Under the pieces are notes generated by a model that was given only the letters and a program-made list of their open reading frames with translations, searched no databases and was not told where the DNA came from. A DNA stretch of 64,000 bases from Caenorhabditis remanei (taxonomy: Eukaryota; Nematoda; Chromadorea; Rhabditida; Rhabditidae). The DNA is taken from positions 1,373,217-1,437,216 of the forward strand of contig NC_071330.1 of NCBI RefSeq assembly GCF_010183535.1, read 5' to 3'. The position numbers and the translations under genes are program-made. Below, one piece after another: positions 33,601-43,800 of this stretch; positions within the stretch are counted from its first letter, which is position 1; each line of letters begins with the position of its first letter.

Positions 33601-35910
33601 TCTCCAGACACCCTCAAATGATACTTGTCGGTTTTGCGGAGTCAGTTTCAGATTCCCCGTCGTTCGATCATTGTTTTGACACGTGTCTCAACAGTTATCA
33701 ATTGTTTGGGTTTAATTGCACTTCTGGAATGTATTATTTTGAGGTGAGTGGGGGTAGATGCGCTCTATTGACACTAACTTAACAAGTGAAGTATGCAACT
33801 GCGCTCCATCGAAACCCTTGCGTCCATTGGAGCGCAAATGCTCAAATTCTACCTGGCTAATACGAATTCTATTTAGGAAAATCAACTAAACTGTATCTTG
33901 AACTCGGAGAATCGAAATACCCAATCCGAGTTGTTCACCGAGGAAAACACGGATATAGTCGACTACTTTGAGGTGGAATGTACCCGTCCGAAAACTGGAC
34001 TTCAGAAGAGAAGAAAGATGTCGGGAGTCAGGAATTTTGGTAGGTTAATTGATTCTGATTCTGATGACTGAAAACTAAGAGCGATATCAAAAACTACAAA
34101 AATTATCTACATGAAATTCTGCAAATTTTAGCAGCTGACAACTTTTTGATAGCACCGCCCGTTTTTGAGATATAAGCCTTTGAAGTTAAGGAGTCTGCGC
34201 TCTCTCACCTTCAGTTAAGCGCTTGTATCTCAAAAACCGCAAAAGCTAACAGCAATTTTTCAATTATAAAATTCTAGAGCACAAAATTTTGCACATTTTA
34301 TCAGTTGACAACTTTTTGATAGCATTGCCCGTTTTTTGAGATATAAACGTTCAAAGTCTAGCAGCCCTTTGTGAAGAGACGCAGAGAAGCTAGAGTGTCT
34401 CGTTGTCTGCGCCCTCTCTGTAGCTTCTAGCGCTGATATCTCAAGAACGGGCGGTGTTATCAAAAAGTTGTTAACTAACAAAATGTGTAAAATTTGATGG
34501 TGATCATTTTTGTAGTTGATCATTTTTTGATAGCACTGATTTCTGGGGAGATACAGGCGTTTGTAAGTAGAGAGAGAGAGAGAGGGGGAGGAGGCGCAGG
34601 CAGCGAAACACTATCGTTTCACTGCGTCTCTCTCCTAACTTTGACAGTTCGTATCTCGTTAGGCTCAAGAGATATCAGGAAGCTCTCAACTACAAAAATG
34701 TAGATCCAAGTTTGATCTACAAGATGATTATAAAATTGGAAAAATCTGACGAAAATTGACGGACATCCGGACAAACCAGACACACAGACAGATATCCCAT
34801 TTTCAGAAACCGACGCCATCGGTGCTGACAAAATGTTGATGGGTGGAAGCTCCGCCCCCTCCTCGAATCACGAAGAAGACGTGGAGGCGGACGGTTCGAA
34901 ATGGGAGAGTTGGTCAGAGTGTCAAGAGGGAAAACAGACGAGACGAAAGAGTTGCACCAGTTTTAATGTAAGTGCGCTCTATTGATAATTTTTGGTGTTT
35001 GCGGAGAATGCATCAGATCTTACGACAAATCACGTACCTTTCCCGGATACAGTAATCCCAGGGTTCTTTGATTGGGTGCAAATCCGCTCTATTGTGAATT
35101 TTTTTCCAGAAAATCGAAGATTGTGCTGAGGAAGTGAGAGATTGTGAAAATGAAGAGACGCAGGAAGGGGCGGAGCCAAGTGGAATGAGAATGTCAATTG
35201 TGAGGTCTGGGGATCTAGACGAGTCGACGAACCAAGAAAATGGAAACGGGGCGGAGCCAATGGAAGAGAGGAATAATGAGGCGGAGACGGACGGTGAGCT
35301 TGTTAGGAAACGCGCTCTACTGATAAATGTGCGGTGGAGCGCGTTTGCTATTTTGCAATTTTTCGAGTGCAAACTCGCTCTATCGAACTCTTTAGCGCTT
35401 TAGTTCATTAGAGCGTCTTTGCTCACGCTCCAACAGATAATGCTGAAAATGCGCTCTTTTGGACTGAACTGTGAGGAAATGCGCTCCACTGGACTTATTT
35501 GTAATGCCGTTCAGTGGAGCGCGTTTGCTATCAGCTTTCATCCAGCAAATGCGCTCCAACGAACTTCATAAGCAAGCACGCTCTACCATCGCTAAGTCCA
35601 GTAGAGCGCGCTTGCGTGGCCTAACTTCCCCCAACTTGCATTTTCTAGTCCCCGCCTTCAAATTTACCCATTTTTTTCAAAAAAAAAATAGTTTTTTTCA
35701 GACCCAGTCCCGACAAAAGAAGAAATCGCTGAAGTAAAACAAAAAATCCGTCGAACCGGTTTCAAATGTCCCCTGAATGAGTGTTGCCGAGTGTTCCTCT
35801 CGTGTTCGTACGGTCTCCGTCACAATTCTCACACGAAACAGTTGGAATGGTGTCGTCGTCCGTGTAACGATGCTGTCAATTCGTTTAGACGGTCGAGACT
35901 ATTGAGGTAG
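21617..35910 (+). CDS. Secreted PAN/Apple and thrombospondin type-1 protein
   Basis: Exons 21617-21735, 21788-21914 (or 21899), 21968-22103, 22934-23094, 24517-24951, 32521-32684, 33581-33743, 33877-34039, 34807-34967, 35110-35293 and 35702-35910 join in phase to about 673 residues. The ATG directly follows TTTCAG, a good trans-splice site. Residues 1-20 form a signal peptide (MRFFTVILISWIFFFPSNAS). Three PAN/Apple-like modules follow: the first starts at DPCFRRYE with the CRSFVYD strand, the second at CPRGKQSTF, the third at SCPSTFF. Next is a TSP1-like SKWESWSECQEGKQTRRKSC, a Glu-rich linker and a Cys-rich tail (CPLNECC, LEWCRRPCND). Such proteins are usually extracellular matrix or cuticle-associated (family knowledge). 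Intron 5 (24952-32520) holds four Skp1-like genes. The exon 2/3 boundary is the least certain. Confidence 0.82.
22115..22825. repeat. Tandem repeat with AACGCGCCGGAGGCGCGCCAGAC
   Basis: About four units of roughly 160 bases each contain ATGGCTTCAGATGAACTC-like sequence, an AACGCGCC(G/A)GAGGCGCGCCAGAC core, a TTTATGTGTA(T/G)TA-like stretch and a CTTGCC(C/A)TACCTTAGTAA-like stretch. It fills PAN gene intron 3. A lone relative of the core occurs at 19115-19145, and a shorter unit at 40597-41313. Confidence 0.8.
23230..23569. repeat. Family A palindrome
   Basis: Inverted ends CATGCTTGCAAATCGGGC / CGGTTTGCAAGTATGG enclose the mirrored ATGTAGATCTCGACGAGTTC and CCGCGGGCC core of family A. It lies in PAN gene intron 4. 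Confidence 0.85.
23575..23790. repeat. GATGGGCAGCTACTGGGCAGG cluster
   Basis: Six or more GGGCAG units with GCTACTGG(G/A)CAGG repeated at 23598 and 23704, ending in AACTGCCC. The reason for it is unclear. It sits between two foldback elements in PAN gene intron 4. Confidence 0.5.
23980..24420. repeat. Foldback with GCGACGCGCACGCAACGCGAC arms
   Basis: The arm at 24000-24090 (GGTTGGCACGGTGAC, CGTTTATTTGTTG, CGCGACGCGCACGCAACGCG) is mirrored at 24296-24400 (CGCGTTGCGTGCGCGTCGCG, CGACAAATAAAC, GGCACCGTGGCAACC). The centre is near 24200. Confidence 0.8.
26082..26628 (-). CDS. Skp1-like protein, copy A
   Basis: Two exons, 26628-26515 and 26465-26082, give 165 residues. The N-terminus fits the Skp1 BTB/POZ fold (EIKINFKNSDKPVDLKSGEV, then PIDIPFPQ and FLFSHILKYI). 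The C-terminal half fits the Skp1 dimerisation/F-box-binding domain (LKSIIELANFLECTDFMHC, VEVLSIEEIAAYFGV, ending HPPKEIFEGN). It is diverged from canonical SKR proteins but clearly the same architecture. Skp1 links cullin-1 to F-box proteins (family knowledge). The gene lies on the strand opposite its PAN host. Copy A is the most distinct of the four (KNSD and DLEELK where others have KDSD and DLDELK). A poly(A) signal (AATAAA, minus) lies at about 25933-25938. Confidence 0.87.
27777..28322 (-). CDS. Skp1-like protein, copy B
   Basis: Exons 28322-28209 and 28160-27777 give 165 residues, identical or nearly so to copies C and D and very close to copy A. All splice sites are intact (GTAAG donor, TTTAG acceptor) and the 48-base intron is slightly shorter than in A and C. 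The region upstream of the ATG is C/T-rich on the minus strand and shared with copies C and D, so the promoter was duplicated too. The poly(A) signal at about 27622 is shared with copy C. Confidence 0.87.
29621..30167 (-). CDS. Skp1-like protein, copy C
   Basis: Exons 30167-30054 and 30004-29621 give 165 residues matching copies B and D. It forms the left arm of the large palindrome and is head-to-head with copy D, the two ATGs lying 1.13 kb apart around a symmetric spacer. No disabling change is seen. Confidence 0.87.
31302..31847 (+). CDS. Skp1-like protein, copy D
   Basis: Exons 31302-31415 and 31464-31847 give 165 residues matching copies B and C. It is the only copy on the same strand as the PAN host gene, so it would be present in the host pre-mRNA in sense. 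The sequence downstream of its stop (to about 32105) resembles the tail of copy A (GAATCCGGGAAAAGAGAAGAGAC) more than that of copy C. AATAAA lies at about 31995. Confidence 0.87.
32718..33105. repeat. Family A palindrome interrupted by a family C palindrome
   Basis: The left end CACTTGCGAACCGGGCC and right end GGAGTTACAGTATTGGC bracket the mirrored GTAGATCTCGACGAGTTCTATG core (32925-33050). The left arm is split by a complete family C element (32768-32896, CTCGGCACACTTCTTAC to GTAAGAACTGCGCC), so C inserted into A. Confidence 0.75.
33140..33492. repeat. Family D palindrome (TTTTGTAGTTGACAAC)
   Basis: The arms AATGTCCAACTTTGAAAGCGTG and the mirrored CGCTTTCAAAGTTGACG, plus TTTTTGTAGTTGACAAC with GTTGTCAACTACAAAC and AGTGGGCGGAGCC, are symmetric about 33319. 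Relatives are at 34120-34735 and 62345-62800. Confidence 0.8.
34120..34735. repeat. Series of family D foldbacks
   Basis: Three successive incomplete palindromes with TAGCAGTTGACAACTTTTTGATAGCA and GCCCGTTTTTGAGATATAA stretches and their mirrors (e.g. 34290-34330 against 34455-34500) fill PAN gene intron 8. The arms flank short CTCTCTGCGTCTC-type centres. Confidence 0.7.
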
Positions 35911-37860
35911 TGGCCTAGGATACGACTCGGCCACCATTCAACTACCTATTACACGGATACTCATCAAATTATTAAGAATTGACTGTAAATAATTGAATTG
36001 ATTAACTAATTAATTAATTAATAATAAAAATGCTATATGTATTTCGGAAGGGTAAATGACTGCGACGGAAATCTACAAACCAAACTGCTCCTCGGAGGAG
36101 CGCACTTTCACACCACTCTGAAATTTGAAAATTTCAGAATTTTTTCCCAAGTTCATTTTTTTAAAGCATTTTGGAATGATCTCAGAGGTTCAAAAAAAGA
36201 TATTATACAAAAAAGTTCGAAAAAAAACCCGACTTTTTTCGAAAATTTTTTCACTTTTTTTGAAAAGTAAAAAATCATGAGGTACATTCATTTGATTAAA
36301 AACGTAATTAAAAAGAGAATTTTCTAAATTTTTGCCAAGGTGTCTTCTGTAATCTTCACCGGCAGTTGTCAGTTTGTCGTCTGACATGACTTGTGAAGTA
36401 ATTGTAGAATTTTGGCAAAATATGTGTTGGAAAAACTCCTCAAACTTCTCAGTCGTTTGTCCAAGTCCACATTTCTTAAATTACTATACATACTCACATT
36501 TTAATTGAATTTCGCATTTTCAACTAGACTTTTTCAAATTAAAAATGCAAAAAACTTTTACTGTTTTACTGCTACCTCTCAACGAAAAGTATGTTTTTCA
36601 AGAGAAACCATTCCGGCTTTTGATAACTTTTATTCGTAATATTAAGTCGCCACGTGCCACATCTTTCTGCATGCCACCAGCCTTTTTCTTCAAACATCTA
36701 CTAATATATCACGACTCCAATTCATAATTCCTCGAATGAAATTTTCAGTTTTGTATCTCAAGTTTTGAAAAAAGTGAAAAAATTTTCGAAAAAAGCTGGT
36801 GTTTTTTTGAACTTTTTTGTATAATATCTTTTTTGAACCTCTGAGATCATTCCAAAAATGCTTAAAAAAAAGAACTTGGGAAAAAATGCTGAACTTTTCA
36901 AATTTCAAAGTGGTGTGAAAGTGCGCTCCTCCGAGGAGCAGTTTGGTTTGTAGATTTCCGTCGCTGTGGGTAAATGTACATACAAAGGGAAATGTGATAA
37001 ATTGCGGCGCTCTACCGATCATCAGTAGAGCGCACTTGCACTGGGAATGTACAATAGAGCGCGTTTGCTGATAAAGTGACAAAATTGACAAAATTATGGG
37101 TACAAAAATTATCATAGCATATGAGGAGGCATTGGGATGACACCGACACCGACTCCGCCTTCATGACACGTCAGCGGTGTGGTGACTGTCCATTGATCGG
37201 TGACGTCATCGTATTGTTCCATACTACACAGATTGTTTTCACCGTCGAATCTGGAAAGTGCGCTCTTTTAGACTTTAGTTCGGTAGAGCGAGTTTGGTAG
37301 GCAAGAAATCGAAGGAGCGCACTTGCTTCGATTTGAAGTGGAGTTGGAATCGCGCTCCAATGAACTAATGAATTCAAATTCTTTTGAGTTCAACAGAGCG
37401 CGCTTACTAACAGCATCAATGCAGCGCGTTTGCTAAGCGGGTAAAATTGCAGTGGGGCGCATTTGCAAATGTTTTACTTTTTTCATTTATTTTCCGAAAA
37501 CTTTTGTCAAAAACTCAATAGAGCGTACTTTCATACCCTTAAGTGCGCTCTATTACTAAAATACTGAAAATCAAAAGTGCAATAGAGCGCGTTTTCACAA
37601 CTGTCGTTGTTGATATTGCAAGTGCGCTCTATTGATAAAAATTCAAATTTCCTGTGTTCGGTTGAGCGCATTAGCCGCTACTCGGTAGCAATGGAGCACA
37701 CTTACCAATACTAATTTGGAAATTGCAAGTGCGCTCTATCGACAATTTTCGAAAGGTAATTGTGCTCAATTGCTAAAACCTTTCAGACTCCGTGTGACCG
37801 TGGCCTAACTTTCTCATTTAGTTATTTCTAGGCCACCAACATAAAATGATCGCGCTCTAT
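34970..37860. repeat. Dense cluster of a GTAGAGCGCGTTTGC motif
   Basis: Some thirty copies of AGTAGAGCGCGTTTGC or its complement GCAAGTGCGCTCTATTG with small variations are scattered in both orientations. They lie in the last PAN introns, the intergenic region and the last Kelch intron. They are separated by unique sequence, so this is not a tandem array. Family C elements carry the same core. Confidence 0.7.
36040..36985. repeat. Foldback element between PAN and Kelch genes
   Basis: The arms 36047-36270 and 36755-36973 are mirrored over more than 200 bases: GACGGAAATCTACAAACCAAAC, CTCCTCGGAGGAGCGCAC and GGAATGATCTCAGAGG with their complements. The middle is A/T-rich and unique. It fills most of the 1.2 kb between the convergent PAN and Kelch stop codons. 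Confidence 0.85.
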
Positions 37861-40800
37861 CTCTCTATCCCAATTTCCATGGCCTAACTTTCTCAGTTCG
37901 GTTTTTCTAGTCCCTGGCCTAACTTTCCAATATTTCTAGGCCACCAACAAAAAGTTAGTCCCCGCCCCCTCTCCGTACCCAGCAACCGCGAATAATCCCT
38001 CATTCGTAGCGACAAGAGAGACTCGACTCCTCCGCATATTCATCGCTGAAACTGGCGCCCATTTGCCGTCTTTCGGATCGAAGACCTCGACAGACTTGAG
38101 GAAAGAAGTGCCATCGTATCCACCGGCCACATAAATCTTCCCTTTGAAAGTGGCCGCACCGAAACGACATCTCTGTTGAATCATCGATGGAGCACGTTCC
38201 CATTGGAGAGTCTCTGTGTCGAGACGTTCGACGGTGGCGAAAATTTGCATTCCGTCGTGGCCACCGCATACTGAAAATAGTGGAATTGAGATGGTTGGGG
38301 AAAGATTCTAGAATTCAGAATTCAGTGTCCGGTTCAATTTTTTTTTGGAAATTTCTGCTGAAATTTTCAAATTTTCCAACAAAGATAGTGATTTTCCGAT
38401 TTTTTCTGAAATTTGTTCGAATTTTGTACTCAAAAACAGGTTTCTGGGGGTCTTACCTACAGTTTTCATACAAATTCAAGGATTTTTGACTCCGAAAAAC
38501 TCATTTTTTCAGACATAAACTTTTTTCGAATTTTTTCGGTTATCTCGGTCAAAAATTTCACAAAAAGTTATTCAGAATCTTAAATCTGGAATCCACATAC
38601 TTGTCAAAAATCGGGCCGGCCCGGCTCGGATTCAAAAATGTGTACTCATTTTGTAACACAATTTTCTGAAAATTTTCGAAAATTTAGAGTAAAAATGCTT
38701 AAATTATCATACATATTTACCTTTTTATTGAATTTTGAAGTTATATTCTAAAACTTTTTTCAAAAAATTTCCAAAAAAAACATCAAATTTTCAAAAATGT
38801 TTCAAAACGGCCCGGCCCGGCTCGTGACAAGTATGAGAATCCACAATTCAGTCAAACGATTTCAGAATACAGAATCCAGAACGCAGATTTAAGAGTTCTA
38901 GATCCAAAATTCTCGATTTTGATCTACGGACTCTGGACTCTATGAATCTCTAAATCTACTCGGCTATTTCCCGCAACAGTTACGCAGCATTCACAGCTTT
39001 TGCAACAGTTACGCGACAAGATTGCAACAGTTCCACAGCAATTAGGAAAAATCAGAACATATGCAACAGTTACACAGCTTTCACGTCCCTGCGACTGATG
39101 GTTCCCTTGTTTTTGGGGCCTGCACCAGTTGTGCAACAATCTCACAACAGTCGCGCAGCAACTGTATATTCGCTCCAATGCAAATTGGACTTTGGCTGCA
39201 TTTTTCAATTTTTTCCAATGATTATTTATTGTCTATTTGACAAGTTTTATCATTTTTCCGACTTATTTTTACTCTATTTTTTGAAAATATTATTTTTCAG
39301 AAGAAGAATGTGTCTGGATGGCAAAAACAAGTCAGAGAGAGCATCTGATCAACACAATTCGCATATTCGATAAAAAATTTGGACTTTTGAAGCGTTTTCA
39401 GCAAGAGATGATCTAAAAATGTGAGTTGTTTCCCAACCGAATTTCATTGAAATATTCTTTTTCAGTTCTAGAGTCGCTTGGGGCACCGGACGTCTACAGA
39501 TATTAGGAACTTGGAAACTTCACCGACTGTCGGTCACCATGGAATTTCAATGACGTTTCTAAGTTTTTTGTTTTCGCTTTTATTTAAAAAAAATGTTAAA
39601 TTCTTAAAATAAATATTATTAGTTATTTCTATTATTCTGTTTACAAATTAACTGTACTAATTAATAACGAGAAGCAATGATCGCATGCAGCACGCCGGCA
39701 GCACTGATGCAACAACTGTGCAGCATTCATGCAACACTTGTGCGCCTCTGACGCAGAAGTGTAGCGGTCGACGAATGACTGCTGCGTTAGTGCTGCGCAA
39801 CTGTAGCGGAAAGTAGCCGAGTAGGTTTAAGATCAGTGTTTCTATGTTTCAAATTCCTCATTTGGATTTAAATTTTGAATTTCATAATCCAAGATTCTGG
39901 TTTGACTCCTGAATTTCACAATTGAAAATCCAAATTTGCAAATTTTTTAGTATTCAAGATTTCTTGCATCCTATTCTCAATTTTGAATCCATGATTCTCA
40001 TAGCTTAGCTGACTTTGAATTCAGACATCTAGATCCTGAATTCTAGATTCCCCCGATAATTTGCGTCAAAATACAAAATCGTTCGAATTTTTTGATGTTT
40101 TTCCGCGAGAAGGGTCAAATTTTCGACAAACATTCAGAATTATAAGAAATTCTGAAAAATTATCAAATATTGAAAACATGTCAAAAAAAAGTTTGTTGAA
40201 ATTCAAGATTCTCATTCCTACATTCTGATTTCTGGATTCATAACTTGGGATTCTTGAATCTGGATTCTGAATCCCAGGCTCTAGATTTCAGAATCTGAGT
40301 TCCAGATTCTCACTTCTGGATGAGCAATTTTTGAATTCCCTCTCAAAACTGACCATAAATATACTTATTATCCAAGACCGTCACTCCGGCAGCACTTCTC
40401 TGATTCTCCATTTGTGGTCCGGCGTCCCACACATTCTTATTTATATCGTAAATTTCCATTGTCGACAGACTATGATTTCCATCATATCCACCACATACAT
40501 ACAATCGATTCGAGAGAAAAGCGGCCGCCAGTGCTGATCGTTTTCGGTTTAGTGGTGCCAGCTGGAAGAGGATTTTCAGTTTTGAATCATGGAGGTAAAA
40601 ACGCGTCAGAGGTGCGCCAGCTTGTTAATAATGTATGTTGATACTGTATCTGATTCTAAAACTTGAATTGAGATCATGAAATGCGCTGAAGGTGCGCCAG
40701 AGTCTCTCTGTTTTCGAATAAAACATTGCGTCCGAGGCGCCCCAGACTCTATTTTAGTAGTTTAGCCATATTTGACGGTATCACGCTCTCAGAAAACGCT

Positions 40801-43800
40801 TAAGGTGCGCCAGACAAAACCGCCACTTTTCAAGAAATATCAAATTAAAAACGCGTCAAAGGCGCGCCAGTCTTCAAAGTTTCTGAACAAAAAACGCGTC
40901 AAACGTGCGCCAGTCTTCACAATTTTTGAACAGAAAATGCGTCCAAGGCGCGCCAGCCTTCGTGTTTTTCGTATTTGAAAATGCGTCCAAGGCACGCCAG
41001 TCTTCACAGTTTCTGAACAGAAAAAGCGTCCAAGGCGCGCCAGACTCCATAGTTTCTGAAAAGAAAAAGCGTCCAAGGCGCGCCAGTCTTTACAGTTTCT
41101 GAACAGAAAACGCGAGAAAGGAACGCCAGTTCTCACAATTTCTGAACAGAAAAGGCGTCCAAGGCGCGCCAGACTCCATAGTTTCTGAACATAAAACGCG
41201 TCAAAGGCACGCCAGATTTCGCAGTTTTTGTGTAGAGAACGCGCCAAAGGCACGCCAGACTTCGTGTTTTTTGCGTCGAAAACCGCGCCAAAGGCACGCC
41301 AGTACCCCCGTCCTTACCGTAGTCCATTTCAACGTGTCATAATCGAATTTCTCGACCAAATCCATGCGATCCTGTCCGTTGAATCCTCCGATAGCGTAGA
41401 CTTGTCTCTGATGAACAGCCACTCCGACACGTGTTCTCAGTGTGACGACTCCTTCAATTGATGACCATTTCTGTTGAATTGGATCATAGATTTCGACGGA
41501 CGACTTCGATTGACTCTGATGCATTAGACCACCGATGGCAACGATCAGGCCGGGGACTCGTTGACACGCTCGAGGGGTGCATTTGAACGATTTGAGGAGG
41601 GAACGACGTTCTGGCAGCAGGTGGTAGTCTTTTGCTTCGTCGATCTGAAAAAAAATTGGATGATTATGCGAGGAATGATGAGGATTGCCCCGACGCTCTT
41701 TCTGACACAAAAACACTTTGTTTGGCGTGCCTTTGACGCGTTTACAGTCCAGAAACTATGGAGTCTGGCGTGCCTTTGATGCGTTTACAGTCCAGAAACT
41801 GTGGAGTCTGGCGCGCCTTGGACGCCTTTTCTGTTCAGAAATTGTGAGAACTGGCGTGCCTTTGACGCGTTTTCTGATACAAAAACACTTTGTTTGGCGT
41901 GCCTTTGACGCGTTTACAGTCCAGAAACTATGGAGTCTGGCGTGCCTTTGATGCGTTTACAGTCCAGAAACTGTGGAGTCTGGCGTGCCTTTGACGCGTT
42001 TTCTGTTCAGAAACTGTGGAGACTGGCTTGCCTTTGACGCGTTTACAGTCCAGAAACTGTGAAGCCTGGCGCACTTTTGACGCGTTTTCTGTTCAGAAAT
42101 TGTGGAGACTGGCGAGCCTTGGGCGCTTTTTCTGACATAAAAAAACGAAGTTTGGCGTGCCTTTGACGCGTTTACAGTCCAGAAACTGTGGAGCTGGCGC
42201 ACCTTTGACGCTTTTTAGTTGGAGATTCCTTCAAAAGTGGGGGTTTTGTCTGGCGCACCTTAGGCGTTTTCTGATTGCGTGTTGTCATGAAATATACCTA
42301 AACTGGGACGCCTTGGACGCAATTTTTTCGATTTGAAAGAAATACGCAGGCTGGCGCACTTCCGGCGTGTCTTACAATTGGGAACATATCTTCAACTACA
42401 AATTATATATCTGGCGCGCGTTTACCGCGTTTTTTTTGTGAAAACCCACCAAGTCCCGACACGGAATATCCTTTTTGATGATTGAATTCGAGGCGACAAT
42501 CGATGAGAGGTATGTTGGACTGAGCAGGGGAAGACGGACGCAAAGCAGGATTCTGAAAGAAAAAAATGGGTAAAATAGTTTAAGATGGTAGACAAAAAAT
42601 CCCTTTTTTTTAATGCGCTTTGCCGTTTTTTGAGGAATTCTAGTAGATAAGCTAACTGAGATTCATCTACAGAACATTACAGTATCAGACGTATCGGGAG
42701 AGTACAGTGGAGCGAACTTCCCAGATTTTTGAACTATAGGTAGACCATTTTTCACCGGAATATTCTTTTACTTTGTCATTTTTGAATATCACTTATGAAT
42801 CGGTATAATGGTTGGGCCTATTCTCGTTTTATTAAATTAGGAATTTCAGTTTTTCGAGCACTGTTTATGACGATTTTAGACTGTGTCGTGTTGCACAACA
42901 CACAGTAATCTACCGTGTTTGTTCAGATCAGTCTCTATCGCATACAAGTACGTCATTCACGTCTTCTGTCATAATGAGTGACGGTGACCCTCCTCTTCGT
43001 CTCCTCAGCCTTCCTAATAAACCTCTTCAGAATATCGTTCGATTCATGAATCATATCGATCAGTGAGTTTCAGCTTCTATTGAATTCAAAAGAATCGATA
43101 TTTTTAGATTTGCATTATCTCTAGTATCCAAGCGAAGCAAGGAGCTCGTGAAATCGATCGATATCAAATGTTGGAGAATCAATATTAAAGTGGATACGGA
43201 TGTTTCAATACAAATTCAATTTTCTCATGATACAATCGAATGCTCGTTTGATAATTATCAGCGTTCAATCGATAACCCGTCTCCCACCAACATTATATCG
43301 AAAGTATCACTTGGAAACAGAGGAGGTTTCGAGCATAATAAACAAGAATATCGATTTGAGGAATGGTTGAATCACACACTCGAAGTGTATCATCAATCAG
43401 AAATCAACAAAGTTCTGTTCATAACCCTGTTACCGGACATGCAATCTTTCAGAAAAACTTTCAGTTCTTTTTCCTTTTTAACATGGGCCAGAGGGGCCAC
43501 TAACGCTGATGTTCTGAAAGTTTTCAGGATCTTTCGTCCTGAAAAGCAGCTGACAATTGCTGTTGGTAGGTATTACCACGATAGATATAAAAAGATTGAT
43601 TCTCTTCATGAAGTGTTGGTTCAAAACCTGGATTATGTTTATATCGGTTTGATGGGCCAACTGACATTGGATGATTTATTAATTATACACTGCCAGAAAA
43701 TTCGAATATTTTTTCATTTAGCAATTGGCTATGAATCGATCTTGAATCGATTCATAAAACATTGGATGGCTGGATCCAATCCAAGATTACGATACATTGA

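Noticed and set aside
36037..36270. 77-codon frame with a near-identical inverted partner at 36690-37115
   Set aside because: Both frames are the two arms of one foldback element; the matching peptide is a consequence of the palindrome.
40597..42436. CRISPR-like regular repeats
   Set aside because: The units are degenerate, of uneven spacing and lack unique spacers; this is a eukaryotic satellite in an intron.
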